Assembly (NCBI RefSeq): GCF_011038785.1
Contig: NZ_JAAKDT010000002.1
Span: forward strand, 1 to 64,000
From: Parabacteroides sp. ZJ-118
GTDB taxonomy: Bacteria > Bacteroidota > Bacteroidia > Bacteroidales > Tannerellaceae
Direction: 5' to 3'
DNA: 64,000 nt
The notes beneath the pieces were generated by a model that ran no database searches, had not been told where the DNA came from, and was given only the letters and a program-made list of their open reading frames with translations. This document shows positions 51,349 to 61,062 of the stretch, piece by piece (the stretch's first letter is position 1; each line of letters starts with the position of its first letter). Both the position numbers and the translations under genes were made by a program.

Positions 51349-53200
51349 CTTCTTCAACCACTAAGTTATCGATAATAAAGTTCTGCCGCTCCATGGTATT
51401 CTTTCCCATGTAGAACTCCAGCATCTCTTTCACGAGATCCTCTTTCTTCATCGTCACCGGATCCAGGCGTATATCCTTGCCGATAAAATGCTTGAACTCA
51501 TCGGGTGAGATCTCTCCCAGACCTTTGAATCGGGTGATTTCCGGATTCTTCCCGGCAACGGCTATGGCCGCCAAACGTTCCTCCTCCGAATAACAATACC
51601 ACGTTTTCTGCCGGTTACGTACCCGGAATAACGGAGTTTGCAAGATATAAACGTGGTTACGCTTGATCAAGTCGGGGAAGAATTGCAAGAAGAAAGTAAT
51701 CAACAACAAACGGATATGCATCCCGTCCACGTCGGCATCTGTCGCGATAATCACCTTATTATACCGTAAGCCCTCTAAGCCATCCTCGATATTCAAGGCC
51801 GCTTGAAGCAAGTTAAACTCTTCGTTCTCGTAAACGATCTTCTTTGTCAGGCCGTAACTATTCAAAGGCTTGCCTCTCAAACTAAATACAGCTTGGTAAT
51901 TGGGGTTACGGCTTTTCGTGATAGAACCGCTAGCCGAGTCACCCTCCGTGATAAAGATACTGCTTTCCTCTAGCAGATCCCCTTTCGAGTCGGTCAGGTG
52001 AATCCGGCAATCCCTTAGTTTCTTATTATGTAAATTCGCTTTCTTCGCACGCTCGCGAGCCAGCTTCGTAACACCGGCGATCGCCTTGCGCTCTTTCTCG
52101 GACTCCAAGATCTTCTTCAGCAGAAGCTCCGAAGTCTCCATATTTTTGTGCAAATAGTTATCCAGATCATTCTTGATGAAATCACCGATAAACTTTGCTA
52201 CCGTAGGGCCGTCCGGTCCTATATCTTTCGAGCCGAGCTTGGTCTTTGTCTGACTCTCGAATACAGGCTCCTCCACTTTTATGCTGATGGCGGCCACGAT
52301 ACCCGCACGAATATCCGAATATTCGAAATTCTTATTGTAATATTCCTTGATGACACGGCCTATAGACTCCTTGAAAGCGGAAAGGTGCGTACCGCCTTGG
52401 GTGGTATGCTGGCCGTTCACGAACGAATAATATTCCTCTCCATATTGGTTGCTATGCGTGATAACCACCTCGATATCCTCCCCCCTCAGGTGGATAATCG
52501 GATAAAGGGGTTCGGTGGTCATATTCTCGTTCAACAAGTCCACCAGGCCGTTGCGAGAATAGAAACGCTTGCCGTTGTAAATAATGGAAAGTCCCGAGTT
52601 TAAAAAGACATAGTTCTTCAATAGCCCCTCGACAAACTCGTCCTTATAATGATAATCCTTAAAAATCTCCCGATCCGGGATAAAGAACACCCGCGTACCG
52701 TTTGCCTCTCCGGTAGGTTGGATATCCGACTCCTCGGTGACGATCGCCTTGCTGTATTCCACCCGCTTACACTCCCCGTCACGGAAACTGGTTATCAGGA
52801 AATAACTACTTAAGGCATTAACCGCCTTGATACCCACCCCATTCAAACCCACGGATTTCTTAAACGCCTTGCTATCGTATTTAGCGCCGGTATTCATCTT
52901 GCTAGACACATCCACGACTTTACCCAGAGGGACACCACGGCCATAATCCCGCACGGCTACCGTCCCTTCCTCGATAGTCACCTCGATACTCTTGCCGTAC
53001 CCCATCATGTACTCGTCGATAGAGTTATCCAGCACCTCCTTCAACAACACATAGATGCCATCATCGGCATAGCTGCCGTCCCCCAGTTTCCCGATATACA
53101 TACCGGGACGCCGGCGGATATGCTCCATCCAATCCAGTGTCTTGATGTCATCATCGTTATATTTTGTAGGCTGTTGTATCGTTGGATTCAGCTCATCCAT
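51335..53200 (-). CDS. parE: DNA topoisomerase IV subunit B
   Basis: A 621-residue GyrB-type ATPase subunit. Ordered domains: GHKL ATPase with [16 protein letters not shown] and the [11 protein letters not shown] lid, transducer domain with [14 protein letters not shown] with EGDSASGS and [13 protein letters not shown], and the C-terminal region typical of the shorter ParE form. The length is that of ParE rather than longer GyrB in this phylum; ParC is not in the window. It follows the GNAT-like gene by 5 bp. Confidence 0.9.
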   Translation of the reverse strand: MDELNPTIQQPTKYNDDDIKTLDWMEHIRRRPGMYIGKLGDGSYADDGIYVLLKEVLDNSIDEYMMGYGKSIEVTIEEGTVAVRDYGRGVPLGKVVDVSSKMNTGAKYDSKAFKKSVGLNGVGIKAVNALSSYFLITSFRDGECKRVEYSKAIVTEESDIQPTGEANGTRVFFIPDREIFKDYHYKDEFVEGLLKNYVFLNSGLSIIYNGKRFYSRNGLVDLLNENMTTEPLYPIIHLRGEDIEVVITHSNQYGEEYYSFVNGQHTTQGGTHLSAFKESIGRVIKEYYNKNFEYSDIRAGIVAAISIKVEEPVFESQTKTKLGSKDIGPDGPTVAKFIGDFIKNDLDNYLHKNMETSELLLKKILESEKERKAIAGVTKLARERAKKANLHNKKLRDCRIHLTDSKGDLLEESSIFITEGDSASGSITKSRNPNYQAVFSLRGKPLNSYGLTKKIVYENEEFNLLQAALNIEDGLEGLRYNKVIIATDADVDGMHIRLLLITFFLQFFPDLIKRNHVYILQTPLFRVRNRQKTWYCYSEEERLAAIAVAGKNPEITRFKGLGEISPDEFKHFIGKDIRLDPVTMKKEDLVKEMLEFYMGKNTMERQNFIIDNLVVEEDVIN

Positions 53201-53205
53201 ATCTC

Positions 53206-54333
53206 CTATAACTTTTTAATATACGCTCTTCTTGATTTATGATGCTCTCGCTTGAAATAGTTCCATTGCGCTTGTACGGCGCTATTCGTCTCCAGTTCCG
53301 GGTTGCTCTCGGCATAAACGGCGCCGATACGCTTATAGACCGGAATCAAGTCATTAAATAATAAAGCGTTCACGCCTTTACTTTGATATTCCGGCAAGAC
53401 TCCCGTCAAATACAGATCAATTACTTTCGGCTTACTTTTCAACGCTTTCAGCAAATGAATCCACCCGAAAGGTAACATACGCCCGCGAGCCTTTTGCAAG
53501 GCTCTCGACAGGTTGGGCAGGGAGATGCCAAAGCCAACCACCGCATTATCCTCTTCCCTTACGATCAGCGTTACCAGATCATAACGCAGCATAGGGATAT
53601 ACATGTGGATATAATAATCGATCTGCTTCTCGGTCAATCGCGCGAAACCATACAGGGGAGCGAAAGCCGCGTTCAATGTATGGAATACCGGACGGGCGTA
53701 AGGCATAATCTCCTTAGCGTTTTTGAACTTCAGCACCTTCAAGCCGTATTTCTTCTTCACGATCTCGCCGATACGCAAATGCTTCTCGGGAACGCCATCC
53801 GGTATATAGATCTTAAATTCATGCCAATCTTGATCTTTTCCGTATCCGATACGCTCCACTTGCTTGGGGTAATAGGGATAATTATAAATCGTAGCCATCG
53901 TGCCGATCTGATCGAAACCCTCGATCAGCATACCCTCGTGATCCATATCGGTAAAGCCCATCGGACCATGGATCTCCTCCATGCCTTGTTCGCGGGCCCA
54001 TTTCTCGACAGCACCAAAAAGGGCATCAACCACCTCATCATCATCAATAAAATCAACGAAACCAAAGCGGGCACGTTTCTGTCCCCACGTCTCGTTACTC
54101 GGGCGATTCACCATACCGGCAATACGGCCTACCACCTTCCCGTCCTTATAGGCAAGGAAGTAAATAGCGTCGCACACCTCAAACGCCGGATTTCTCTTCT
54201 TATCCAGCGTCACCATCTCTTCCTCCATTAAACCCGGTACGTGGTAAGGATTACCCTTGTATAATTCGATATTGAACTTGACAAACTTTTTAAGCTCCTT
54301 CTTACTGGTAACTTCTCTTATCTCTACGCTCAT
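53206..54333 (-). CDS. GNAT-like N-acetyltransferase (YghO-like)
   Basis: A 375-residue protein. The start [20 protein letters not shown] and the central [20 protein letters not shown] and the C-terminal [20 protein letters not shown] block match the YghO-like GNAT family, whose second half carries the acetyl-CoA-binding motif ([12 protein letters not shown]). Substrate unknown. It is first in the long minus-strand run GNAT-parE-coaD-ctpA-chrA-chrA. Confidence 0.8.
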   Translation of the reverse strand: MSVEIREVTSKKELKKFVKFNIELYKGNPYHVPGLMEEEMVTLDKKRNPAFEVCDAIYFLAYKDGKVVGRIAGMVNRPSNETWGQKRARFGFVDFIDDDEVVDALFGAVEKWAREQGMEEIHGPMGFTDMDHEGMLIEGFDQIGTMATIYNYPYYPKQVERIGYGKDQDWHEFKIYIPDGVPEKHLRIGEIVKKKYGLKVLKFKNAKEIMPYARPVFHTLNAAFAPLYGFARLTEKQIDYYIHMYIPMLRYDLVTLIVREEDNAVVGFGISLPNLSRALQKARGRMLPFGWIHLLKALKSKPKVIDLYLTGVLPEYQSKGVNALLFNDLIPVYKRIGAVYAESNPELETNSAVQAQWNYFKREHHKSRRAYIKKL

Positions 54334-54400
54334 CGGTAATTTATTTAAGCGACAAAGTTACTCAAATAATCTTTTATCATGGCATTATAAAACAAATTTA

Positions 54401-54408
54401 TACCTTTG
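54401..54408 (+). promoter_or_regulatory. -7 box for the SMP-30 lipoprotein gene
   Basis: TACCTTTG, full match to TAnnTTTG, 23 bp upstream of the ATG; no TTTG -33 box at the right distance. Confidence 0.45.
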
Positions 54409-54431
54409 TAACCCCAGATTCATAGCATTCC

Positions 54432-55379
54432 ATGAAAAAGATAGTTATTAAATTATTATTGGCATTTATCATGATTGAAGGTACCTCTTGCAAAAACGAT
54501 CCTGTCATAATCCATCCTGACTTAGCGTTCCGGGCGGAAGCTACTACAGGGGAGGGATCGATTTGGCATCCCGATCGCAATACTCTTTTTTGGGTAGATA
54601 TAGAAGGCAAAACGTTATATGAGTATATACCGGACTTACAGAATTGCCGTTCATGGCAATTCGACCGCATGGTCTCTACCATCGTGCCGGAGACGGACAG
54701 TACGGTAGTCGTCGCTTTACAAAACGAGATCATACGTGTAAATCTAACGGATGGGAACACGACATCTATCACCCCAATCCCGGACAATAATGGGAAGATT
54801 CGTTGCAACGATGGAAAATGCGACCCATCCGGACGCTTATGGATCGGGACCATGGGATTTGGTGCGCCCAAAGAGGCTGGCTGCCTTTATTGTGTATGGG
54901 CAGACGGAACCGTCGAGACAAAGTTGACAAAAGTCACGATCTCCAATGGAATCGTATGGTCCGCCAACAAGAAATACATGTATTACAACGACACGCCTAC
55001 CCGTAAGATCATACGTTTTCGGTATGACGATAGTTCCGGGAGTATATTGTACGATGGTGTAGCCGTACATATACCCGAGGGCACCGGCTCCCCGGACGGA
55101 ATGGCGATCGATTGCAACGACAATCTTTGGGTGGCTCAATGGGGAGGTGGCGGTGTTTATTGTTATAATCCCTATACCGGCGACCTGTTGGCGGAAATTG
55201 TCGTACCGGCTCCCCACGTAGCGTCATGCGCTTTTGGAGGGAATACGCTCGACACGCTTTATATAACGACCGCCCGTGCCGGATTGAGCGAGGAACAGCT
55301 TGAGGAATATCCACTAAGCGGTAGCGTATTTTGCTGCAAGCCCGGAGTAAAAGGGGTACCGGTGAATTGTTTCCATTAA
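54432..55379 (+). CDS. SMP-30/gluconolactonase-like lipoprotein
   Basis: A 315-residue beta-propeller enzyme of the regucalcin type with a lipoprotein signal (MKKIVIKLLLAFIMIEGTSC). Metal ligands are visible: Glu in TGEGSIWHP, Asn in VTISNGIVWS, Asp in GSPDGMAID. Members hydrolyse sugar lactones. The anchored, secreted form suggests lactone hydrolysis at the cell surface or periplasm; substrate unknown. Single gene. Confidence 0.88.
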   Translation: MKKIVIKLLLAFIMIEGTSCKNDPVIIHPDLAFRAEATTGEGSIWHPDRNTLFWVDIEGKTLYEYIPDLQNCRSWQFDRMVSTIVPETDSTVVVALQNEIIRVNLTDGNTTSITPIPDNNGKIRCNDGKCDPSGRLWIGTMGFGAPKEAGCLYCVWADGTVETKLTKVTISNGIVWSANKKYMYYNDTPTRKIIRFRYDDSSGSILYDGVAVHIPEGTGSPDGMAIDCNDNLWVAQWGGGGVYCYNPYTGDLLAEIVVPAPHVASCAFGGNTLDTLYITTARAGLSEEQLEEYPLSGSVFCCKPGVKGVPVNCFH

Positions 55380-55516
55380 TAATCCGTATTTTGGATTATA
55401 AATTAACAGGATCGTAAACTTAATCTCAATTTAAATTGTTTACTTTGCAGGCATAGCATGCAGAACGGAGGCATACTCTTGTCTCCACACGTAACAAATG
55501 CTAATGATTACACAGA

Positions 55517-57700
55517 ATGGCAAAGAATAGACCCGTAAAGAAAGATAACAAGGAGAAAAAAGGCAAAAAGGGCAAAGGATCTGGTAAACGTATGAAAAAA
55601 GAAGCGATGATCCAAGCCATCATTTCCGTTTTCCAATCCTCTCCCAGGGAACCTTTCAACTATAAACAAATCAGCAAGATCATCGGAATCGAGAACCAAG
55701 TGCAGAAATTACAGGTGGTAGATATTCTGTATGACTTGTCTGCCGAAGACATCATCACCGAGATCGATCGTGGCCGCTACCGTCTGAATGGATTGGGAAC
55801 CACGGCCGTAGGGACTTTCACACGTCGCAGCAATGGAAAGAATTCTTTCATTCCCGAAGACGGAGGCACACCGGTATTTATCGCCGAACGTAATTCCGGA
55901 CATGCCATGGATGGCGACAAAGTAAAAGTACAGCTTTTCGCCAAACGTAAAGGCGCCGAGCCGGAAGGTGAGGTCGTGGGAATCCTTGAGAGCAAGGAAC
56001 GTACTTTCGTAGGCAAACTCCAAGTAGCCAAGGGATTCGCCTTCTTGATCACGGAAAACAAGACGTTGGCAAACGATATTTTCATCCCCAAAGATAAACT
56101 GAAGGGAGGAAAGAACGGTGACAAAGCGATCGTACGTATCGTGGAATGGCCGGATGAAGCCAAGAACCCGTTGGGTGAGGTCATCGATATCTTAGGCATC
56201 GCCGGACAGCATACCGCCGAGATGCATGCGATCCTTGCCGAATTCGGATTGCCTTACAAATATCCTTCCTCGGTAGAGAAAGCGGCGAATAAGATTCCGG
56301 AAGCGATCTCTCCGGAAGCGATCGAGAATCGGGAGGATTTCCGGGGGATAACGACCTTCACGATCGACCCGAAAGATGCGAAAGACTTCGACGATGCCCT
56401 TTCCGCACGCCGTTTAAATAACGGGAACTGGGAAGTTGGCGTACATATCGCCGATGTGACGCATTATGTGAAAACGGATAGCATCATCGATAAAGAGGCG
56501 CAAAGCCGTGCGACCTCCGTTTATCTGGTAGACCGTACGATACCGATGCTTCCCGAGCGACTTTGCAACCAAATATGCTCTTTACGTCCCGGCGAAGAGA
56601 AATTATGTTTCTCCGCGGTCTTCGAGTTAAATAGCGATGCCATGGTACAAAACTCCCGGATCTGCCGCACGATCATCAAGAGCGACCGCCGCTTCACCTA
56701 TGAGGAGGCACAAGAAGTGATCGAAACCGGCGAGGGAGATTATAAGGAGGAGATCCTAGCCTTGAACGATCTTGCCAAGAAATTGAGAGAACGCCGTTTC
56801 AAGAGTGGCGCGATCAACTTCGACCGCTACGAGATTAAATTCGAGATCGACGAGCAAGGGAAACCGATCCGTGTTTATTTCAAGGTCTCAAAAGACGCGA
56901 ATAAGTTAATCGAGGAATTCATGTTATTGGCAAACCGTACCGTAGCCGAGTTCGTAGGCCGTCCTCCCAAAGGAAAGGCGAAGAAGACATTCGTTTATCG
57001 TATCCATGAGCTTCCGGATCCGGATAAGATGGAGAATTTCGCCTCTTTCATCCGACGCTTCGGCTATAAGTTGAAAATAGACGGCACGAAGACGGATGTC
57101 TCCAAAGGAATCAACTCCTTATTGGACAACGTACAAGGAAAGCCCGAAGAGAACCTGATCGAGACAGTAGCGATCCGTGCCATGCAAAAGGCCCGTTACT
57201 CCACGGAGAATATCGGCCACTACGGTTTGGCTTTCGAATATTATACGCATTTCACCTCTCCCATCCGTCGTTATCCGGATATGATGGTACACCGATTGTT
57301 GGAACGTTATCTAGCCGGTGGCCGTAGCGTTATACAAAAGAAGTATGAGGATTTATGCGACCATTGTTCCAGCATGGAGCAAGTAGCCGCCAACGCCGAG
57401 CGTGCGTCTATCAAATACAAGCAGGTGGAATTCATGCAGGATAAACTCGGCATGGTATTCGACGGCGTTATCTCCGGTGTCACCGAATGGGGGCTTTACG
57501 TAGAACTGAACGAGAACAAATGCGAGGGGCTCGTACCTATCCGTGATCTGGATGATGATTACTACGAGTTTGATGAGAAGAATTATTGCTTATTAGGCCG
57601 TCGCAAGAAACATCAATATCGTTTGGGAGACCCGATCACGATCAAAGTAGCGCAAGCGAATTTGGAACGTAAGCAACTTGATTTCCAATTGGTGAAATAG
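55517..57700 (+). CDS. rnr: Ribonuclease R
   Basis: A 727-residue 3'-5' exoribonuclease. Basic N-terminal tail (KDNKEKKGKKGKGSGKRMKK), winged-helix region (about 25-90), cold-shock domains, RNB catalytic domain with the metal acids in TIDPKDAKDFDDALS and the later YTHFTSPIRRYPDMMVHRLL, and a C-terminal S1 domain (GVISGVTEWGLYVELNE). It degrades structured RNAs, including those needing quality control. Start with the ATG at 55517. Confidence 0.96.
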   Translation: MAKNRPVKKDNKEKKGKKGKGSGKRMKKEAMIQAIISVFQSSPREPFNYKQISKIIGIENQVQKLQVVDILYDLSAEDIITEIDRGRYRLNGLGTTAVGTFTRRSNGKNSFIPEDGGTPVFIAERNSGHAMDGDKVKVQLFAKRKGAEPEGEVVGILESKERTFVGKLQVAKGFAFLITENKTLANDIFIPKDKLKGGKNGDKAIVRIVEWPDEAKNPLGEVIDILGIAGQHTAEMHAILAEFGLPYKYPSSVEKAANKIPEAISPEAIENREDFRGITTFTIDPKDAKDFDDALSARRLNNGNWEVGVHIADVTHYVKTDSIIDKEAQSRATSVYLVDRTIPMLPERLCNQICSLRPGEEKLCFSAVFELNSDAMVQNSRICRTIIKSDRRFTYEEAQEVIETGEGDYKEEILALNDLAKKLRERRFKSGAINFDRYEIKFEIDEQGKPIRVYFKVSKDANKLIEEFMLLANRTVAEFVGRPPKGKAKKTFVYRIHELPDPDKMENFASFIRRFGYKLKIDGTKTDVSKGINSLLDNVQGKPEENLIETVAIRAMQKARYSTENIGHYGLAFEYYTHFTSPIRRYPDMMVHRLLERYLAGGRSVIQKKYEDLCDHCSSMEQVAANAERASIKYKQVEFMQDKLGMVFDGVISGVTEWGLYVELNENKCEGLVPIRDLDDDYYEFDEKNYCLLGRRKKHQYRLGDPITIKVAQANLERKQLDFQLVK

Positions 57701-57745
57701 GGCCTTTGCCCAAAGTAAGTAGCTGATTATAATCAACAAGGGAAC

Positions 57746-57835
57746 ATGATATATTTCACCTCCATTGCAAGATACTACGTGATTGAATACGTCCGCGACA
57801 AAGGAAACCCCAAGGGCATGGACGAGGTTAAATGA
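57746..57835 (+). CDS. Possible small ORF, 29 codons
   Basis: An open frame with ATG and a purine-rich aaggga upstream reads MIYFTSIARYYVIEYVRDKG then NPKGMDEVK. The composition looks like real coding DNA rather than chance. It may be the start fragment of a lost gene or a small protein. Its end overlaps the 3' end of nrdG on the other strand by 8 bases. I do not recognise it. Confidence 0.25.
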   Translation: MIYFTSIARYYVIEYVRDKGNPKGMDEVK

Positions 57836-58328
57836 AAGGATCGTACTGGTAGTTCACGACTTCCTTTTTATGCAAAGAGGCTTGTACGTCGATTAACCGT
57901 TGGTTGCTGCTTCCCCGGAATAAAAGGCCCTCATCCCGAAGGGCCTGTTTGTAGCGGCCATCCACCAATACGTCGATATAGGACAACAAGGCGGCTTGCG
58001 CCGGATTCTTTATCAGGTCCTCGAACTTATAGCCCGTGTAGCACCAGATCGTCTTTTGGCTTTTTGCCTTGATCGCCTTGGCTACCTCGGTGAAGCCTTC
58101 CGGCTGGAACATGGGATCCCCGCCGCTGAAGGTGACGTTGGCGAACTCGTCGGCCAATACTTTCTCCACGATCTCTTCCGTTTTTACGTTCTTCCCTTTA
58201 TGGATGTCCCACGATTCGGGGTTATGACAACCCGGGCATTTGTTCGGGCAACCCGCCGCATAGATGGCGGTCCGGAATCCCGGACCGTCTACGGTGGTAT
58301 CTTCGATGATATCTAGGATAGACAACAT
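57828..58328 (-). CDS. nrdG: Anaerobic ribonucleotide reductase activating protein
   Basis: A 166-residue radical-SAM enzyme that installs the glycyl radical in NrdD. The CX3CX2C iron-sulfur motif is seen at Cys27, Cys31, Cys34 (AGCPNKCPGCHNPESW), followed by the GGDPMFQPEG segment of the SAM site. It begins 12 bp after nrdD ends. Confidence 0.95.
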   Translation of the reverse strand: MLSILDIIEDTTVDGPGFRTAIYAAGCPNKCPGCHNPESWDIHKGKNVKTEEIVEKVLADEFANVTFSGGDPMFQPEGFTEVAKAIKAKSQKTIWCYTGYKFEDLIKNPAQAALLSYIDVLVDGRYKQALRDEGLLFRGSSNQRLIDVQASLHKKEVVNYQYDPFI

Positions 58329-58340
58329 GGTAATTGAACT

Positions 58341-60548
58341 TTAGTTGTGGGTGACACGGTCGTTTAGCTCAGATAGCTTGGCGTTGTTCCAACGGTCAGT
58401 GGTTCCTACCAAGTAACCGGTGATGCGTTGCAGTTTATCCAAATGTTTGCTGCCGCATTTCGGGCAGGCCACTAGATTCGGGGTGGAGTTCTCATAGCCA
58501 CAATCCAGGCAACGGTTCCGGTTATGGTTTACGGAACCGTATCCGATATTGTATTTGTCCATCATATCCACGACACGCATGATCGCTTCGGGGTTATGCG
58601 TGGCGTCGCCATCCATCTCTACATAGAAGATATGGCCGCCGCGGGTCAAGTCGTGATAGGGCGCTTCCACTTCAGCCTTATGACGGGCGCTGCACTTATA
58701 ATATACCGGGACGTGATTGGAGTTCGTATAATAATCCCGATCCGTGATGCCCGGAATCGATCCGAACTCCTTACGATCTTTTCCCGTGAACTTGCCGGAT
58801 AAACCTTCAGCCGGAGTTGCCAATACGCTATAATTGTGTTGGTATCGCTCCGAGAATTGGTTGACGCGATCCCGCATATACGTAACGATCCGTATGCCCA
58901 AGGCCTGCGAATCCTCGTCTTCGCCATGATGCTTGCCTGTGAGGGCTACCAAGCATTCGGCCAGCCCGATAAAGCCGATGCCCAAGGTGCCTTGGTTGAT
59001 GACGGAGGCGATCGTATCGTTCGGCTTCAATTTCTCCGAGCCTATCCACAAGGAAGACATCAACAACGGGAATTGTTTCGCGTAAGCGGTTTTTTGGAAC
59101 TCCATACGTTCATGCAACTGACGGGCCGTGAGTTCCAACAGATGATCCAGCTTGGCGAAAAACAGGGCGATACGCTCTTCCTTGCTTTCGATCGGCATGC
59201 ACTCGATCGCTAATCGTACGATATTGATCGTCGAGAAAGAGAGATTGCCTCGTCCGATAGAAGTCTTCGGCCCGAAACGATTCTCGAACACACGGGTACG
59301 GCATCCCATGGTCGCTACCTCGTGGATATAGCGCCCGGGATCGTCCGCTTTCCAATCCTCGCTTTGGTTGAAGGTCGCGTCGAGATTCAAGAAGTTCGGG
59401 AAAAAGCGACGGGCGGTAACCTTACAGGCTAATTGGTAAAGATCGTAGTTGCGGTCTTCCGGCAGATAGCTTACGCCTCGTTTCTTCTTCCATATCTGGA
59501 TCGGGAAGATAGCGGTCTCGCCGTTACCTACGCCTCTGTAAGTGCTTTTTAATAACTCCCGGATAATGCAACGACCTTCCGCGGAGGTGTCAGTTCCATA
59601 ATTGATGGAGCTGAATACCACTTGGTTGCCTCCCCGTGAATGGATCGTGTTCATATTATGGATAAATGCCTCCATCGATTGGTGTACACGGCTTACCGTG
59701 CGGTTGACGGCATGTTGTATGATGCGTTTGTCACCGCTTAGTCCATCCAGGGTCTGGGTTAGGTAATCGTCGATAGGTTTATTGTATAAGTGGGAGAAAT
59801 CCTGTCCGTATAAATCCTCTAAGGTCTTTATTTCCTCGATAAAGCTATTACGTACGTAAGGAGCCAAGTAGAAGTCGAACGCCGGTATCGCCTGTCCGCC
59901 ATGCATCTCGTTTTGGGCAGTCTCCAGAGAGATACAGCCAAGGATACTTGCGGTTTCGATTCGTTTAGCCGGGCGTGATTCGCCATGGCCGGCGGAGAAC
60001 CCGCATTTCAGGATGCGGTCCAACGGGTGTTGCACGCAGGTCAAGCTTTTAGTCGGATAATAATCTTTATCATGAATATGGAGATAGTTGTTAGATACGG
60101 CTTCCTTGACCTCTTCGCTCAATAAATAGTCATCGACAAACGGTTTGGTGGTCTCACTGGAGAATTTCATCATCATGCCGGCGGGGGTGTCAGCGTTCAT
60201 GTTCGCGTTCTCACGGGTGATGTCGTTGGATTTGATATTGATGATCTCCAAGAACATGTCCCGTGTTTTCGCCTTGCGGGCTATACTTCGTTGATTCCGG
60301 TAAGCGATATATTTCTGCGCTACATCTTTCCGGCTGCTGGCCATCAATTCCAGTTCCACGGCATCTTGAATCGCCTCTACGGTCATTTGAGGCTCTCCCT
60401 TGAATGAGATATGATCCGTGATCTGACGGATCAGTTGCATATCTTCTCCCTTGTCTGTATGCAGCATGGCTTTACGGATAGCGGTTACTATCTTCTCCTC
60501 GTTGAAGCCGACGATGCGCCCGTCCCGTTTAACAACTGTCTGTATCAT
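58341..60548 (-). CDS. nrdD: Anaerobic (class III) ribonucleoside-triphosphate reductase
   Basis: A 735-residue enzyme that makes dNTPs without oxygen. N-terminal ATP-cone domain (about 4-95, with VVKRDGRIVGFNEEKI), catalytic barrel, C-terminal zinc site with CLDCGY and CPKCGSKHLD, and the glycyl-radical loop RITGYLVG (radical Gly about residue 711). It shows the lifestyle: anaerobic, with no class I or II enzyme needed here. It is cotranscribed with nrdG. Confidence 0.96.
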   Translation of the reverse strand: MIQTVVKRDGRIVGFNEEKIVTAIRKAMLHTDKGEDMQLIRQITDHISFKGEPQMTVEAIQDAVELELMASSRKDVAQKYIAYRNQRSIARKAKTRDMFLEIINIKSNDITRENANMNADTPAGMMMKFSSETTKPFVDDYLLSEEVKEAVSNNYLHIHDKDYYPTKSLTCVQHPLDRILKCGFSAGHGESRPAKRIETASILGCISLETAQNEMHGGQAIPAFDFYLAPYVRNSFIEEIKTLEDLYGQDFSHLYNKPIDDYLTQTLDGLSGDKRIIQHAVNRTVSRVHQSMEAFIHNMNTIHSRGGNQVVFSSINYGTDTSAEGRCIIRELLKSTYRGVGNGETAIFPIQIWKKKRGVSYLPEDRNYDLYQLACKVTARRFFPNFLNLDATFNQSEDWKADDPGRYIHEVATMGCRTRVFENRFGPKTSIGRGNLSFSTINIVRLAIECMPIESKEERIALFFAKLDHLLELTARQLHERMEFQKTAYAKQFPLLMSSLWIGSEKLKPNDTIASVINQGTLGIGFIGLAECLVALTGKHHGEDEDSQALGIRIVTYMRDRVNQFSERYQHNYSVLATPAEGLSGKFTGKDRKEFGSIPGITDRDYYTNSNHVPVYYKCSARHKAEVEAPYHDLTRGGHIFYVEMDGDATHNPEAIMRVVDMMDKYNIGYGSVNHNRNRCLDCGYENSTPNLVACPKCGSKHLDKLQRITGYLVGTTDRWNNAKLSELNDRVTHN

Positions 60549-60580
60549 GGTGTCGATTAATTTGTGATTGATTATGTGCG

Positions 60581-60588
60581 CAAAGGTA
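60581..60588 (-). promoter_or_regulatory. -7 box for nrdD-nrdG
   Basis: Minus strand TACCTTTG, full match to TAnnTTTG, 33 bp upstream of the nrdD ATG. Confidence 0.5.
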
Positions 60589-60612
60589 TCTTATTACTGC
60601 GTATGATTTTCT

Positions 60613-60688
60613 TTTTGGAAAACTTTTTACTAATTAAAATATGTTAATCGCCTAATGGATAGTGTGTTGAAAAAAGTTTTGGAAAACT
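60613..60688. promoter_or_regulatory. Pair of ttttggaaaact sites upstream of nrdD
   Basis: The 12-mer ttttggaaaact occurs at 60613-60624 and 60677-60688, 64 bp apart; the second lies within the perfect dyad agtttt-gg-aaaact. The first is just behind the nrdD -7 box, where a -33 box or an operator would be. Candidate regulator sites; no regulator is identified. The other DNA of the 60549-60788 gap shows nothing recognisable. Confidence 0.4.
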
Positions 60689-60788
60689 CTATGTCTTGTA
60701 TGGTTGTTTTTCTTTCCCTTTTTGGCGATAGGATACATTAAAGACTTCCCTTTGTAAAGCTTTGAAAGCACATAAACCGGGATATGTT

Positions 60789-60818
60789 TTTGTTTATATA
60801 AAATAATTTATACTTTTG
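60789..60818 (+). promoter_or_regulatory. Promoter of the riboswitch-btuB transcript
   Basis: TTTG at 60789-60792, 18-bp spacer, TACTTTTG at 60811-60818; both full matches. The riboswitch starts within about 10 bases after the expected start site. Confidence 0.6.
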
Positions 60819-60824
60819 CCCCCG

Positions 60825-60994
60825 CTTTGGTGATGACGTAAGACCATTCGGTTTTGTCATAAAGAGGGAATCCGGTGCGAATCCGGAGCAGTGCCCGCTA
60901 CTGTAAGCCTTTGTAAAGTAGAGAACATTTCTCATGCCACTGTCCGCGAAGGGCGGGAAGGCCGTTTTCTACGAGGTAAGTCAGGAAACCTGCC
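60825..60994 (+). ncRNA. Cobalamin (B12) riboswitch
   Basis: The element has the conserved cobalamin-aptamer blocks in order: ggtgatgacg-like P1/P2 start, gggaatccggtgcgaatccg core, gcagtgcccgctactgtaa, then gccactgt with gcgaagggcgggaaggc and the closing gaggtaagtcaggaaacctgcc. The end blocks agtcaggaaacctgcc and the earlier ggt pair form the P1/kissing scheme. It controls the downstream TonB-dependent receptor, which is normally repressed when adenosylcobalamin is plentiful. Ends are approximate. Confidence 0.93.
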
Positions 60995-61062
60995 AAACGT
61001 TTTTTATTGCTGTTTTTCTCGGGGTCAGGAAAGCTGAAATATATACATAATAAGAATCGTTT

